DNA of 45,414 nucleotides from an uncultured Bacteroidota bacterium. GTDB lineage: Bacteria > Bacteroidota > Bacteroidia > Bacteroidales > F082. The notes below the pieces were generated by a model that was given only the letters and a program-made list of their open reading frames with translations, did no database searches and was not told where the DNA came from. A program made the translations under genes and the position numbers. Within the stretch, counting starts at the first letter, position 1; every line of letters starts with the position of its first letter. Shown here piece by piece: positions 26,468-35,309 of this stretch. The stretch is taken from assembly GCA_900542475.1 (NCBI GenBank), contig UQNO01000016.1:1-45414 (forward strand), written 5' to 3'.

Positions 26468-28183
26468 CTAAATTTTATTCAAATCCCATATATCTTCTAC
26501 AGCTTTTTTAATTTTTTCGTGGCGTTTTTCTATCGCTGTTTTGTCCCACACAGGATTGTTTTTATTTTCAACAAAATCAACAATTTCCTTTTGTTGATTC
26601 AAAAGATTGTCTTTCCCGTAAGATGCCAATTTTTCGGCAAATGGTTTGTTTCCAATAGAACTGTTGTGACTTTGTGAAATAAGCATGAGATTCCCGACAC
26701 AATTCAACCACTCTCCTGATGCAATTCCACTCTCGCCTTCATAATCACCGTAACCATTGGCGATAGGATCACCATTTGTCGGTGTTTGTGGTGCGATATG
26801 TTCAATACTCTCGTTACGAATCAAATCTTTGAATGTGACTTGATGTGGCTTTGGGTGATTCTCGTTGCACAAATACAATTCATATTTCCATAGCAAGTAG
26901 TTGTCCACACGATTTTTGTAAAACCATCCTGTATCAACACATCTCATTAGTTCATTATCACTCCAATATCCCCACCACCAATCCGTTTTGATTTTGTTTA
27001 TCATAGCATCAATTCCACCATTGATTTCGCCATCAGTTCCACCATTTATCAAGAACCAGGTTAGACGGCTTTCAACATCTGCACGGCCGCCGCGTATCAA
27101 ACTTCGGAAAGTTATGTTTTCTAAAAAACGAGCCATCCTTTTGAAGGTATCATCTGACGTTTTGCACCTGTCACATTTGATGAAAAAAGGATAAGATAGA
27201 GCCATGTTGTTAAGGTCAAACAAGTTGACTATATAACTATAATCACTTTTTTTGACCTTCAGAACGGTATCGAATGCTTGTGCAACGCCTGATACAAAGT
27301 TCTTTATCCAAACAATTTTGTCGGCTTGCTCAGAAAGTTGTTTCTTTACGCCCTCAACTATCTCATCGCTATAATAGCCTTTCCCGCTGACTGCACGCCA
27401 ATAGTAGTTGATTACGTCGTCTTCATTCTCGTCAACATTGACAATTCTCTGATAGATCGTAGAAAATTCGTTTTCAAGATATTTTATGTTCTCGTTTATC
27501 AAATCCTTATCTGCCGAACTGAGATAAATTTGAAGCATGAAATACGATTTCAGTATCTCCAATTTTGACAAAGCCTTGCCTCTATCGTTTTGGAATGCGA
27601 AAATCTGTGCGGCTTCTGCTTTGTTTGATACTACATATTGGGTTATTGTTGCATTTTGAACCAAGTTATACCAACGCTCTATTTTGTTGGTTTCGGTTTT
27701 TGCCAGAACATCACCGAACATTTTTTTTGCCTTGCGGATTTTCTCTTGTGAACGTGTAGCTGGTTCTTGCGAACTATCGGTGCGGTCAATCACTTCATTA
27801 ACAAAGAAATTATTGTCATATTCTACCGTTTTGAACTTTTGTGTTCCTTTGCGAATATCACGAATGTAATAGTCGGCAATGTCATCTAAGTCTATGCTTA
27901 CGTTTTCTCCATTTTGTTTTCGACTACTTAATTCGTTTCTGAGCGAACTGAAAAAGATAACGCAAGTTGTCAGGCGTTGTTGGCCGTCAATTATCAACAG
28001 TGTATTATCAGACGAGGATTCAAAAAGGAAATGCCCTAAATAGTATTGCGAAGAAGCATTTCTTAAGTCGTCTATAAATTGTTCTATTTGTGTTTTGCCC
28101 CAGCTGTAAGAGCGTTGATAGGCTGGAATTTCAAATTGACGATTTTTAGCGTCGAAGAGTTTCTGAATAGTTAAAGATTCCAT
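26468..28183 (-). CDS. DUF262 + DUF1524 protein (GmrSD-like)
   Basis: A 571-residue protein with an N-terminal DUF262 domain: FEIPAYQRSYSW (about 17-28) and IDGQQRLTT (65-73), the nucleotide-handling motif of the family. The C-terminal DUF1524 HNH-type nuclease is visible as SIEHIAPQTP (about 460) and NCVGNLMLIS with SIGNKPF (about 485-500). Proteins of this type (GmrSD, BrxU, SspE relatives) cut modified or invading DNA. It stands alone, after the small repeat protein, and is the third DUF262 gene in this island. AT-rich relative to the left half, consistent with transfer. Confidence 0.88.
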   Translation of the reverse strand: MESLTIQKLFDAKNRQFEIPAYQRSYSWGKTQIEQFIDDLRNASSQYYLGHFLFESSSDNTLLIIDGQQRLTTCVIFFSSLRNELSSRKQNGENVSIDLDDIADYYIRDIRKGTQKFKTVEYDNNFFVNEVIDRTDSSQEPATRSQEKIRKAKKMFGDVLAKTETNKIERWYNLVQNATITQYVVSNKAEAAQIFAFQNDRGKALSKLEILKSYFMLQIYLSSADKDLINENIKYLENEFSTIYQRIVNVDENEDDVINYYWRAVSGKGYYSDEIVEGVKKQLSEQADKIVWIKNFVSGVAQAFDTVLKVKKSDYSYIVNLFDLNNMALSYPFFIKCDRCKTSDDTFKRMARFLENITFRSLIRGGRADVESRLTWFLINGGTDGEINGGIDAMINKIKTDWWWGYWSDNELMRCVDTGWFYKNRVDNYLLWKYELYLCNENHPKPHQVTFKDLIRNESIEHIAPQTPTNGDPIANGYGDYEGESGIASGEWLNCVGNLMLISQSHNSSIGNKPFAEKLASYGKDNLLNQQKEIVDFVENKNNPVWDKTAIEKRHEKIKKAVEDIWDLNKI

Positions 28184-28216
28184 TTGTCGTTATGTTTAAA
28201 GTTATTGTTCGATTAG

Positions 28217-28246
28217 AAAGAGGCTGCCTTTTCGTACAGCCTCTTT
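28217..28246. terminator. terminator after the small repeat protein
   Basis: AAAGAGGCTG (28217-28226) pairs with CAGCCTCTTT (28237-28246) around a 10-base loop. On the minus strand it lies 16 bases past the stop of the repeat protein and ends in CTTTC. Confidence 0.65.
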
Positions 28247-28261
28247 GTTGCTTCCAATTTC

Positions 28262-28573
28262 CTATTCCCAACGACGGCTGATTTCCTTCAATCTACTGTC
28301 AAGCGTGTAGATCATCTTGTTACGACGGAAATTGACTGAGTTTCCAGCCACACTGCGGAACTCACCAAGAGAAGATTCCCAATTGTGGGCAATTTCTTTC
28401 AGCCTATCATCCATTGTGTAATACATGTTGTTTCTTCTAAACACAATAAATGTTCCGCTAAATCCCATCAATTCTCCCAGCGAGCTTTCCCAGTTGTGAG
28501 AAATCTCTTTTCCTTGTTCATTCAGAACATAGTACATTTTGTTTCTATAAATCACATCTGCGATCATAATCAT
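28262..28573 (-). CDS. small three-repeat protein
   Basis: A 103-residue protein made almost only of three copies of a unit of about 35-40 residues. The unit reads like RNKMYYVLNEQGKEISHNWE, then SSLGELMGFSGTFIVFRRN; copies start near residues 9, 48 and 87, the last being cut short after SRRWE. Predicted all-beta. No signal peptide or membrane segment. I recall small proteins with similar repeats in Bacteroides genomes but know no named family or function. It follows the structured RNA and ends before a terminator, so it probably lies on the same transcript. Start could be Met1 or Met3. An AAAGGAG in the hairpin at 28584-28602 lies about 15 bases before the ATG. Confidence 0.7.
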   Translation of the reverse strand: MIMIADVIYRNKMYYVLNEQGKEISHNWESSLGELMGFSGTFIVFRRNNMYYTMDDRLKEIAHNWESSLGEFRSVAGNSVNFRRNKMIYTLDSRLKEISRRWE

Positions 28574-28582
28574 TAAATTTTA

Positions 28583-28955
28583 CGTCCGCTCCTTTAGCAG
28601 ACATTATGTTATTGTCTCCACTGACGGCTATCGACTTGCTCCGTCCTACTCGTTTCGTTTTTCGGTTGCACGTTGCTTTTTTTTGCAGAATGCAATAACA
28701 CCATTTTTTTAGGTTGCCAACCTTATAAGGCACACAGTTGTTTTTAGGCACGTTCGTCATTCACCTAAAAACAATTCAGCCAAACACCAAAAGAAACGTG
28801 GACATCCTCATCCACATCCTGGGTGTTTGGCCTAACCCTCAATCTCAGACAAGGAATGCCCACGTAATTACACGCAGGCACTCGCAACTGTCATCTGAGA
28901 TTGATTCCTTCGGCGGCCAAACTTTAGGATGTTTTCAGAACAGCGACGAACGCTA
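28583..28955 (-). ncRNA. candidate structured RNA with pseudoknots (long leader or separate ncRNA)
   Basis: No protein gene fits here. On the minus strand the following pairs are exact: 28738-28748 with 28764-28774 (11 bp); its loop 28751-28758 with 28945-28952 (8 bp, 10 with wobbles); 28779-28788 with 28822-28831 (10 bp), enclosing 28798-28802 with 28811-28815; 28840-28849 with 28894-28903 (10 bp); and 28851-28857 with 28904-28910 (7 bp), which crosses the previous helix as an H-type pseudoknot. Smaller hairpins are at 28712-28722, 28623-28645 and 28584-28602 (the last holds an AAAGGAG in and beside its loop). A good -7 box (29029-29036) starts it. I cannot match it to a named RNA family. 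Confidence 0.65.
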
Positions 28956-29028
28956 TGATTACTAATATGTTATTTTATTCTATTTCAATAAATTACCATT
29001 TTGTGTTAAACAATTTTATTTTGCAGTG

Positions 29029-29036
29029 CAAAGATA
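29029..29036 (-). promoter_or_regulatory. promoter -7 box (TATCTTTG) for the structured RNA
   Basis: TATCTTTG fits TAnnTTTG and continues GCACTGCAA, almost the same as the integrase promoter at 43163-43178 (one mismatch over 17 bases). The palindrome-like TTGCAGTGCAA around the start point may be an operator. Transcription would start near 29025 and run leftward through the RNA. Confidence 0.55.
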
Positions 29037-29182
29037 CTAAAAATCTTGCATATTGGGGTTGATTTTATGTTAAGTTTTTGAAGCCACTTCTCCAAACACT
29101 TGCTGGCATGTTTTTTACGCCTAAGTGAGCGAAGAAGGAATACCTTTTTACCTGCTCTGTTTGTAACGTGGGCAGGTGTTAG

Positions 29183-31483
29183 TCATACAGACCAGATATT
29201 TTTGACATCTTCTGGTACATTTGGATTACCAATATTGTCTAATTGCGAGAACACTTTCAATTGAACACATTTTGCATTCATTTTACATTGCACTTCGGTA
29301 TTCACATCTACACAAACCAAAACTGATTTATCCAAGTCTTGAATGTTAGTCTTTTCTCTGACTTCATTTTGAATATCACTATTTTCGTGCAGGTCAATAA
29401 CATTTGTATAAATATGGTACTTATCATCGATAAGGTTCAATCCATATTTATTTTTGATTCCTTCATTAATCTCATTATGTTGAATACAAGGCAGGTCCTC
29501 GTTTTGCATAACAAACAAAGAATTATTCACAGCATCAATTTGTGTGTTTCCAAGTTCTACGATTGGAATACCATTGTATTTCCATAATCCATTTCCTTCG
29601 GTTGTAACACCGTTTGATTTATATGAGTATAGGTTTACTCCGACGGATACTATTGTGAATTTTTGACAATCCAATTGCAGATTATCTATGGCTAAAAAGA
29701 TGTCTTTTTCTGCTAATATATAATAAGTTGTTTTGTAGTACACCCTGAAAACAGAAGGCATATTATGCCTAAATTCAGTTGCAATAATCTCCGCATATAT
29801 GCTATCGAAATTTGTATAACCCATATCTTGGTCTTCAGCAAATGCCATTTTATCTGATATTTCATACCTGCCACCATAAAATAATGATTTATGTGGTTCT
29901 GAATCTGCAATATGATTTCTAAATAACTGTTCGTAATAATCGAAACATCGGGTCAATATTTTCTTCGTAGCATCGTTTAGTTGCTCGATTTTTTTGGGGT
30001 CAAGTTTTTGATTCGCTTTTTTCTGTTCAGCAGAATACTCTACTTTACTTTTCAAGTTCTCTATCAACTCTTCTGGCTTAGGTTTGTTATTGTCAGCAAA
30101 CCACTTTGGCGAACTTAATTCTTCCAAGTTCAATGACTTCAAACATGAAGTATCGGACAAATAATCTATTACAAATCTTTTTAGTACATCAAGTTCTTCA
30201 ATCCATTTCCTCTTCTCTGGTAAAGTTTGCGGTGGATTAGGCATTTCTAACGTGCGGGAATAGACAAAGTATTCGTGCAAAGTATATTGACGAAGAAATA
30301 GAATTGCAATGTAGCGTTTAATCCACATCTTGATGATGTTGTTCGCATTGACTCCTGAAATGTCGGGGAATGGATATTTTTGTTCATAGTAAAATGGATT
30401 CGTATATCCACCTTTTTGCTCAACTTCCATAAACCTCTTTATCACTTCTTCCATCGTTTCTGGAACAAGAACATATTTTGGTGGTGTTTGATTAGTCCAT
30501 GATGTTAGTTGATTTATTAGAGTGTAATTCTGCTTCATCATCAATAACCCGCCTAACGCATAATGGAATTCAAGAAATCTTTCACGCTCTGCCTCTCTTG
30601 CGTCAATGACAGTTTGATTAGTAACTCTGAAGTTTTTATCATATTGAGGGTTTATAGAGTTTAACCAAAAATTCATGTATTGATGGGCTTTGCACCAATA
30701 AGAAAATACAAACTCGTCTTTTTGATAAAAGACAGATTGCCGCAAACACTTCCATATAAATGAAAATGTTTTGTCGCTAATGACGGTGTGCTGAAACTCA
30801 TCGATGAAAAAGTCATAAAAAGAGCCATTATACCACGAAATACTTTTTCGTTCTCTTTGACACAAACATTCGTTGGCATCAAACATCACATTGTAGAAAT
30901 AATCAGGATATTCAATTATTTTGTATTCTTTATCTTTTCTATATGAAATAAATTCTTCACAATAAAAATCTTGAAGTTGTCGAGCCAAAGGTTCTCCTTC
31001 TTTTTTGATGGAATAAAACAAAATTTTTGAAATTGCTTCAAAGTATAATTCTTCTTGAGATGAATTAGCTTTATGATATTGTTTAATCAGTCTTTCTAAT
31101 AGTTTGTCAGGCATATAGTAAACATACATCAGCCATAATGAGCATATTGTCATTACGACAAGAATAACGGTTGATACAAACAATAATATCAATGCAGAGT
31201 TGTCAATGAGAATATTTATGACTTCACCACAATCTATTAACCTTGGCAATTGCAATATCCACAAACCGCAGCAAATTAGTGCGCTCAAAAGAGTGTATAT
31301 AAACCACTTGCTAATCCAATCTTTTCGGAACACCTTTATAAGTAAGGTTGAATTGTATTTGTCATCTATGCGGCTTGCTGTTTGAAACAGCAAAGGAAAT
31401 GCAAGAGCAAAAATTGCTATTACCATTGGAATTGCAAATGAACTAATGACATCTGCGTAATTGATAAGAATTCGTTCTATCAT
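29183..31483 (-). CDS. unrecognised 766-residue membrane-anchored protein
   Basis: Not recognised. Three hydrophobic helices lie in the first 125 residues (about 14-34, 62-80 and 96-120), followed by about 640 mostly soluble residues rich in Tyr, Phe, Lys and Glu with predicted helices. Near the C-terminus there is a segment with beta strands (about 640-766). No Walker motif, nuclease motif or known signal was found. It starts 44 bases after the frame that follows the AlbA_2 gene, so it may share that transcript. Within a defence island a membrane-anchored protein with a large cytosolic part could be an effector, but this is inference only. Confidence 0.7.
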   Translation of the reverse strand: MIERILINYADVISSFAIPMVIAIFALAFPLLFQTASRIDDKYNSTLLIKVFRKDWISKWFIYTLLSALICCGLWILQLPRLIDCGEVINILIDNSALILLFVSTVILVVMTICSLWLMYVYYMPDKLLERLIKQYHKANSSQEELYFEAISKILFYSIKKEGEPLARQLQDFYCEEFISYRKDKEYKIIEYPDYFYNVMFDANECLCQRERKSISWYNGSFYDFFIDEFQHTVISDKTFSFIWKCLRQSVFYQKDEFVFSYWCKAHQYMNFWLNSINPQYDKNFRVTNQTVIDAREAERERFLEFHYALGGLLMMKQNYTLINQLTSWTNQTPPKYVLVPETMEEVIKRFMEVEQKGGYTNPFYYEQKYPFPDISGVNANNIIKMWIKRYIAILFLRQYTLHEYFVYSRTLEMPNPPQTLPEKRKWIEELDVLKRFVIDYLSDTSCLKSLNLEELSSPKWFADNNKPKPEELIENLKSKVEYSAEQKKANQKLDPKKIEQLNDATKKILTRCFDYYEQLFRNHIADSEPHKSLFYGGRYEISDKMAFAEDQDMGYTNFDSIYAEIIATEFRHNMPSVFRVYYKTTYYILAEKDIFLAIDNLQLDCQKFTIVSVGVNLYSYKSNGVTTEGNGLWKYNGIPIVELGNTQIDAVNNSLFVMQNEDLPCIQHNEINEGIKNKYGLNLIDDKYHIYTNVIDLHENSDIQNEVREKTNIQDLDKSVLVCVDVNTEVQCKMNAKCVQLKVFSQLDNIGNPNVPEDVKNIWSV

Positions 31484-31527
31484 ATTTTCTTATTCTGTTA
31501 TCATTTTATGCATTCTGGAATTAGTGA

Positions 31528-31746
31528 CTATTTATTGCCCAATTTGCCCATTAATCGCCCAATTATAATTCCATTTAATGCACGCTTATACATTTTTATT
31601 TCAGCATTTATAAGGCAGTTGACCATTAATTGACTATATTGACCAATCCATTTCCATACTTGTTTCTTCACCTGAGACAAAAGAGGCATTACTGAATCAT
31701 TCAAGAGGCAATTGAGGCAAATTCTGTTATTGCCCCAATTGCCCAA
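31528..31746 (-). other. 72-codon in-frame extension after the AlbA_2/HATPase stop
   Basis: Directly after the TAA stop (31747-31749) the same frame stays open for 72 codons, LGNWGNNRICLNCLL to RLMGKLGNK. Repeats of GCCCAATT (31534-31568 and 31729-31760) code for Gly/Gln/Asn/Trp-rich pieces at both ends. It may be the original C-terminal tail cut off by a nonsense change, or simply non-coding. Confidence 0.4.
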
Positions 31747-33072
31747 TTATTGCCCAATTAGTTTATAGAAACTACCAGCTCCAACACCTTTGTTTTCCAA
31801 TAAATTATATTTGCTTACTAAATCGGTCAACTCTGACGTGGATGTGCGTTTGGACACTTGATTGATTTCCTGATACTCTTTATTCGTGATTTTACCTTTT
31901 TCTTTCACATACATAATTGCTTTTATCTGACGAGGATTCAAACCTTTTGCTTGCAGGTCTTCTTCGTTGAACAAATCTTTGCGGAATACCACCCAAAAGC
32001 CTGAACTTTCGTAATAATAGAGCGGTTGGGGCAAACCAGCTGCCGCACATTGCTCATTCATTTTACGGATACCTCGACCCCATGCTTCGATGTAGCCGAT
32101 ACGAAAGAATGCGTTAGAAATATCGGGATTGTGAGGAATGGAAGAATGCTTCTTCTGCAATGTGTCAATTGTCCAATTTTCAGGTAGTTCGCCATAGTTC
32201 CATATCATAATCTTGTCTTTATAAACACTGATTTGAATAGGTGTGGCACCAGTGTAATCTTTATGGGCAATAGCATTTAGCAGAGCCTCTCGGACGGCTT
32301 CTTTGGGATATTCAAAGGTTTCGATGCGATAAATATCATCGTAACTTATCATTGCCTTGATATACTTGGTGAAAAGCAGTTCCATGGTTTTTTCCACCTG
32401 CTCAAACAGATTGCCATGTACCTCATCCTGAAAACGCAAGTCGCTATCTGATTCAAAGAATCCGATTTTGACGTATGCATTAGTTACGAACTTCTCGGGG
32501 TCGGGATGGAACAGCAACACGGCAGCACGTTTCAGATAATCACCATCGGTCAGTTTTAAGTTGTTAAGCAAAAGTTCGTTACCATCAGTTAATACATCTT
32601 CGTTGAGACGGTTGCTTTTTACACCTTTCTTACGGAAGAAATCGAAAGTTTCTTGTTTCAAGTCAGTAACGGTAACATGAGGGACAGGCACGCCGTCCCA
32701 ATGTTTACCTTGCTTGCCGAGCAAGAATTTATCCAATGCCGCACCTTTCAGCTCTTGCTTGGTGCTACCACTGCGATAATGATATTCTCCCTTATAACTT
32801 ACCGTGTTTGATTGCGGTTCTACAACGATTTCAATGTAATCGCCTTGTTCAGTTTCGTGCAGATTCACTTCGGCAACAATGCCTAAAACAGTAGTTATCT
32901 TATTTGGCAAATCTTCCAAAAGTTTTTTTGCGTTATTTACGCCAACAACATTTCCATTATCGTCTTTACCGATAAATATTGTACCGCCTTGCGCATTGGC
33001 AAAGCCTCATATCCATTTCAGATACTCGTCTTTCCAGATGGTTTTGTATTCTATGTTTTGTGATTCGGGCAT
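31747..33072 (-). pseudogene. AlbA_2 (Schlafen-type) + HATPase protein with in-frame TGA
   Basis: From ATG 33072 the frame reads MPESQNIEYKTIWKDEYLKWI, then TGA (33007-33009), then GFANAQGGTIFIGKD and on without a break to 31747, 441 residues if read through. The N-terminus is an AlbA_2 domain and the middle holds HATPase motifs (NAIAHKDY, GRGIRKM), a family usually called ATP-binding or putative transcriptional regulators. In relatives the residue at the TGA is, as I recall, Cys. So it is most likely a nonsense change; a shorter product could start at TTG 32919. It starts 5 bases after the DUF262 gene upstream, as part of that operon. Confidence 0.75.
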
Positions 33073-33077
33073 AATAG

Positions 33078-35309
33078 TTACAATTTTATTTTTTCAAGTA
33101 TATCTTTCATTTTCTCAATACGGTCTTCGATATCTATACTATCTGTATTTAGTGATTCTGTGATAGGTTCTTTGCCTTCTTCATAAATAACAAATTTATC
33201 ATTAAGAATATCAATAGATATGTTTTTCCCTTTCACTTTTAATTTATCACCTTGATATGCATAATTATCGAGTTCGAATTTTTCAGGATATAATTTTGAA
33301 AGCACATAAGAAAATGCGTTCCAGTTTCTTCCGTTAAGCGACTTTTCCGTGTGCATCATTATTACTTCGTAAGGTTTGCCAGTTTTATCTGCCCACCAAT
33401 ACATTCCAAATGCATCGTAACGCATTTGTTCATATTTTATGAAGTAGTATCTCCAGTCAAAAATCGTATTTTCATCATTCAAGTAAGCCGAAATATTATC
33501 TTCAAGGATTTGTTGCACATTATTGCAATTATCTGGAATCTTTGAAAGCAATTCATTTAAAATATTTGAAGTGTTTTGAAATTTTCCTCCTACATTACGT
33601 TGTTTTGTGGGGTGGAATAAATCTGCCCAAACTGTTTCTTTCGTTTTTACCCCCAACTGTGTACGCCAACCTAAATTTTGAGAATAGTCACCAATAGTTA
33701 GCAAAATCCTGCTAATCACATCTTTGTCGCATTGGTCAAACAATAATTTGAATTTCGAGAAATTATTGGGATTATTCAAACCAACTATCGCGATTGTTCC
33801 TTTGAGCAAGTTATGGTCTTCCAATTGGAATAATGCATCTTTGTAGACAATATTGTCGGGTAACCACTCGAGTTTTTCTTTTTCCTCCTGTTTTTGCAAA
33901 AGATTAAAACCTCTGTCGTCAGTTGGTACAACGCCATTCATAATAATATCATCAATATCACTTAGAAGTCGTTGCATCTGATTGTTTCCATATTGGTCAA
34001 ATTCACGTATTTCGTATTGAGAATTTTCTGTCAAATTACGGACAATGCGGATTCTTCTTCTAAAATCATCTTCTGCGACTAAACTGGGATTTTGACGATA
34101 TAGTAACACTGCATAAAACAGCAACATACTGTTCAAAGAAAATAAACGATTTCTTCCATTCTCGGTAAATTCCGAATGATAATTACAGCAATCAACAAAA
34201 AAATTGGAAGTTTCATTGCCTTTTAAATACAATTTTGTTTTGTCGCATTCATACTCTGCCGTGTAGAAAAATGTATTAAAAAAGTCATCAATGTCAATGT
34301 CGCACCAACAATCAAACGCAGACTTCAGATATTCCAAATTTTCAATAGCGTTTGCGTTTTCTTTAGAATACAGTTGTTTTGCTAATTTAAATTCGTCGTA
34401 TTCAACAGATTGTTGACGTTGACCATCTCGGAATGCCCTAATATCACTCTTATAACAAAGGATATGACTGACATATTTAAAATACCGCATAAATTCATCG
34501 TCGATAATTTGATTTTCACCACGATACGGGAATAACATATCGGTCCAGTCAATATCTATTTTTCTGCTGAATTCTTTATACAAATCCTCATTTTGTTCTT
34601 TAATTATTTCTAAAAATTCTGCCTTGAAATGTTCGAAATCCGTCAAAGGTTTTCCGCGAGAATTCATTTTTATATACAATTCGTCGCTTAGTCCCATTTT
34701 TTTCAAGGGTAAAAAGTAGAATGATATAATGCCGTCCTCTACAAGAGAACTCCACAAGTTATCAACCCCTGTGAACTTTTTTTGTATTGCATCAATCATT
34801 ACGAGCATACTTTGAATAGTCGGGTCGTTTTTCCAATCATACGGATACCACGATTGATTTTTGATTTCTTCAGAGATTTTTTCGCAGTCGAAGTTAATTT
34901 CTTTTTCAACTATTGCTTTGCAAAAATCTCTTGAACTAAAACGTGTGGCATAAGAGAAATGTGTCAGAAAAACAGATTCACTTTTATCAACACGCTCTTT
35001 CTTTGCTGCAAACCAATGTAGAAGGAAAAGTGTAGTCAATCGTTGCTGACCATCTAATAATGTGAGTTTACCATCTTCGACATCACCATAAACAAAGTCA
35101 AGTGTTATTGACTTTTGATTTTGAATGGCACTATATAGGGCATCTAAGAATCTATCTCTTATTCGATTGGCTGATTTTCCAATTCTTCCTTGTGCATAGT
35201 CTCTTTGAATACGTGGAATAACAATATCATTTACTTGAACAACGCTATCTTCGGATGATTGGATTTTTGAGCCAATTAATTCTTTGAATGTATATAATTT
35301 AGGTGTCAT
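33078..35309 (-). CDS. DUF262 protein without visible HNH domain
   Basis: A 743-residue protein. The DUF262 block is clear: VIPRIQRDYAQGR (about 30-42) and LLDGQQRLTTLF (about 84-95), then LYIKMNSRGKPLTDFEHFKAE (about 213-233). The long C-terminal part ends in a domain with GRNWNAFSYVLSKLYPEKF but no HNH motif that I can see. It overlaps the next upstream DUF262 gene by 4 bases (35306-35309), and the AlbA_2 gene follows after 5 bases. The two DUF262 proteins therefore look like obligate partners, one with and one without a nuclease. Codon and base use are AT-rich. Confidence 0.85.
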   Translation of the reverse strand: MTPKLYTFKELIGSKIQSSEDSVVQVNDIVIPRIQRDYAQGRIGKSANRIRDRFLDALYSAIQNQKSITLDFVYGDVEDGKLTLLDGQQRLTTLFLLHWFAAKKERVDKSESVFLTHFSYATRFSSRDFCKAIVEKEINFDCEKISEEIKNQSWYPYDWKNDPTIQSMLVMIDAIQKKFTGVDNLWSSLVEDGIISFYFLPLKKMGLSDELYIKMNSRGKPLTDFEHFKAEFLEIIKEQNEDLYKEFSRKIDIDWTDMLFPYRGENQIIDDEFMRYFKYVSHILCYKSDIRAFRDGQRQQSVEYDEFKLAKQLYSKENANAIENLEYLKSAFDCWCDIDIDDFFNTFFYTAEYECDKTKLYLKGNETSNFFVDCCNYHSEFTENGRNRLFSLNSMLLFYAVLLYRQNPSLVAEDDFRRRIRIVRNLTENSQYEIREFDQYGNNQMQRLLSDIDDIIMNGVVPTDDRGFNLLQKQEEKEKLEWLPDNIVYKDALFQLEDHNLLKGTIAIVGLNNPNNFSKFKLLFDQCDKDVISRILLTIGDYSQNLGWRTQLGVKTKETVWADLFHPTKQRNVGGKFQNTSNILNELLSKIPDNCNNVQQILEDNISAYLNDENTIFDWRYYFIKYEQMRYDAFGMYWWADKTGKPYEVIMMHTEKSLNGRNWNAFSYVLSKLYPEKFELDNYAYQGDKLKVKGKNISIDILNDKFVIYEEGKEPITESLNTDSIDIEDRIEKMKDILEKIKL

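Noticed and set aside
28545..28760. 71-codon minus-strand frame overlapping the structured RNA
   Set aside because: Composition is not protein-like, it overlaps the helices and the start of the repeat protein in another frame, and no homologue comes to mind.
28583..28955. tmRNA, RNase P RNA, group II intron or retron as explanations for the structured RNA
   Set aside because: No tRNA-like ends, no RNase P core motif, no domain V, and no reverse transcriptase nearby.
32986..33009. Selenocysteine insertion (SECIS-like hairpin after the TGA)
   Set aside because: The stem is too close to the TGA, the sequence is constrained by coding, and no Sec genes are in view; kept only as a question.
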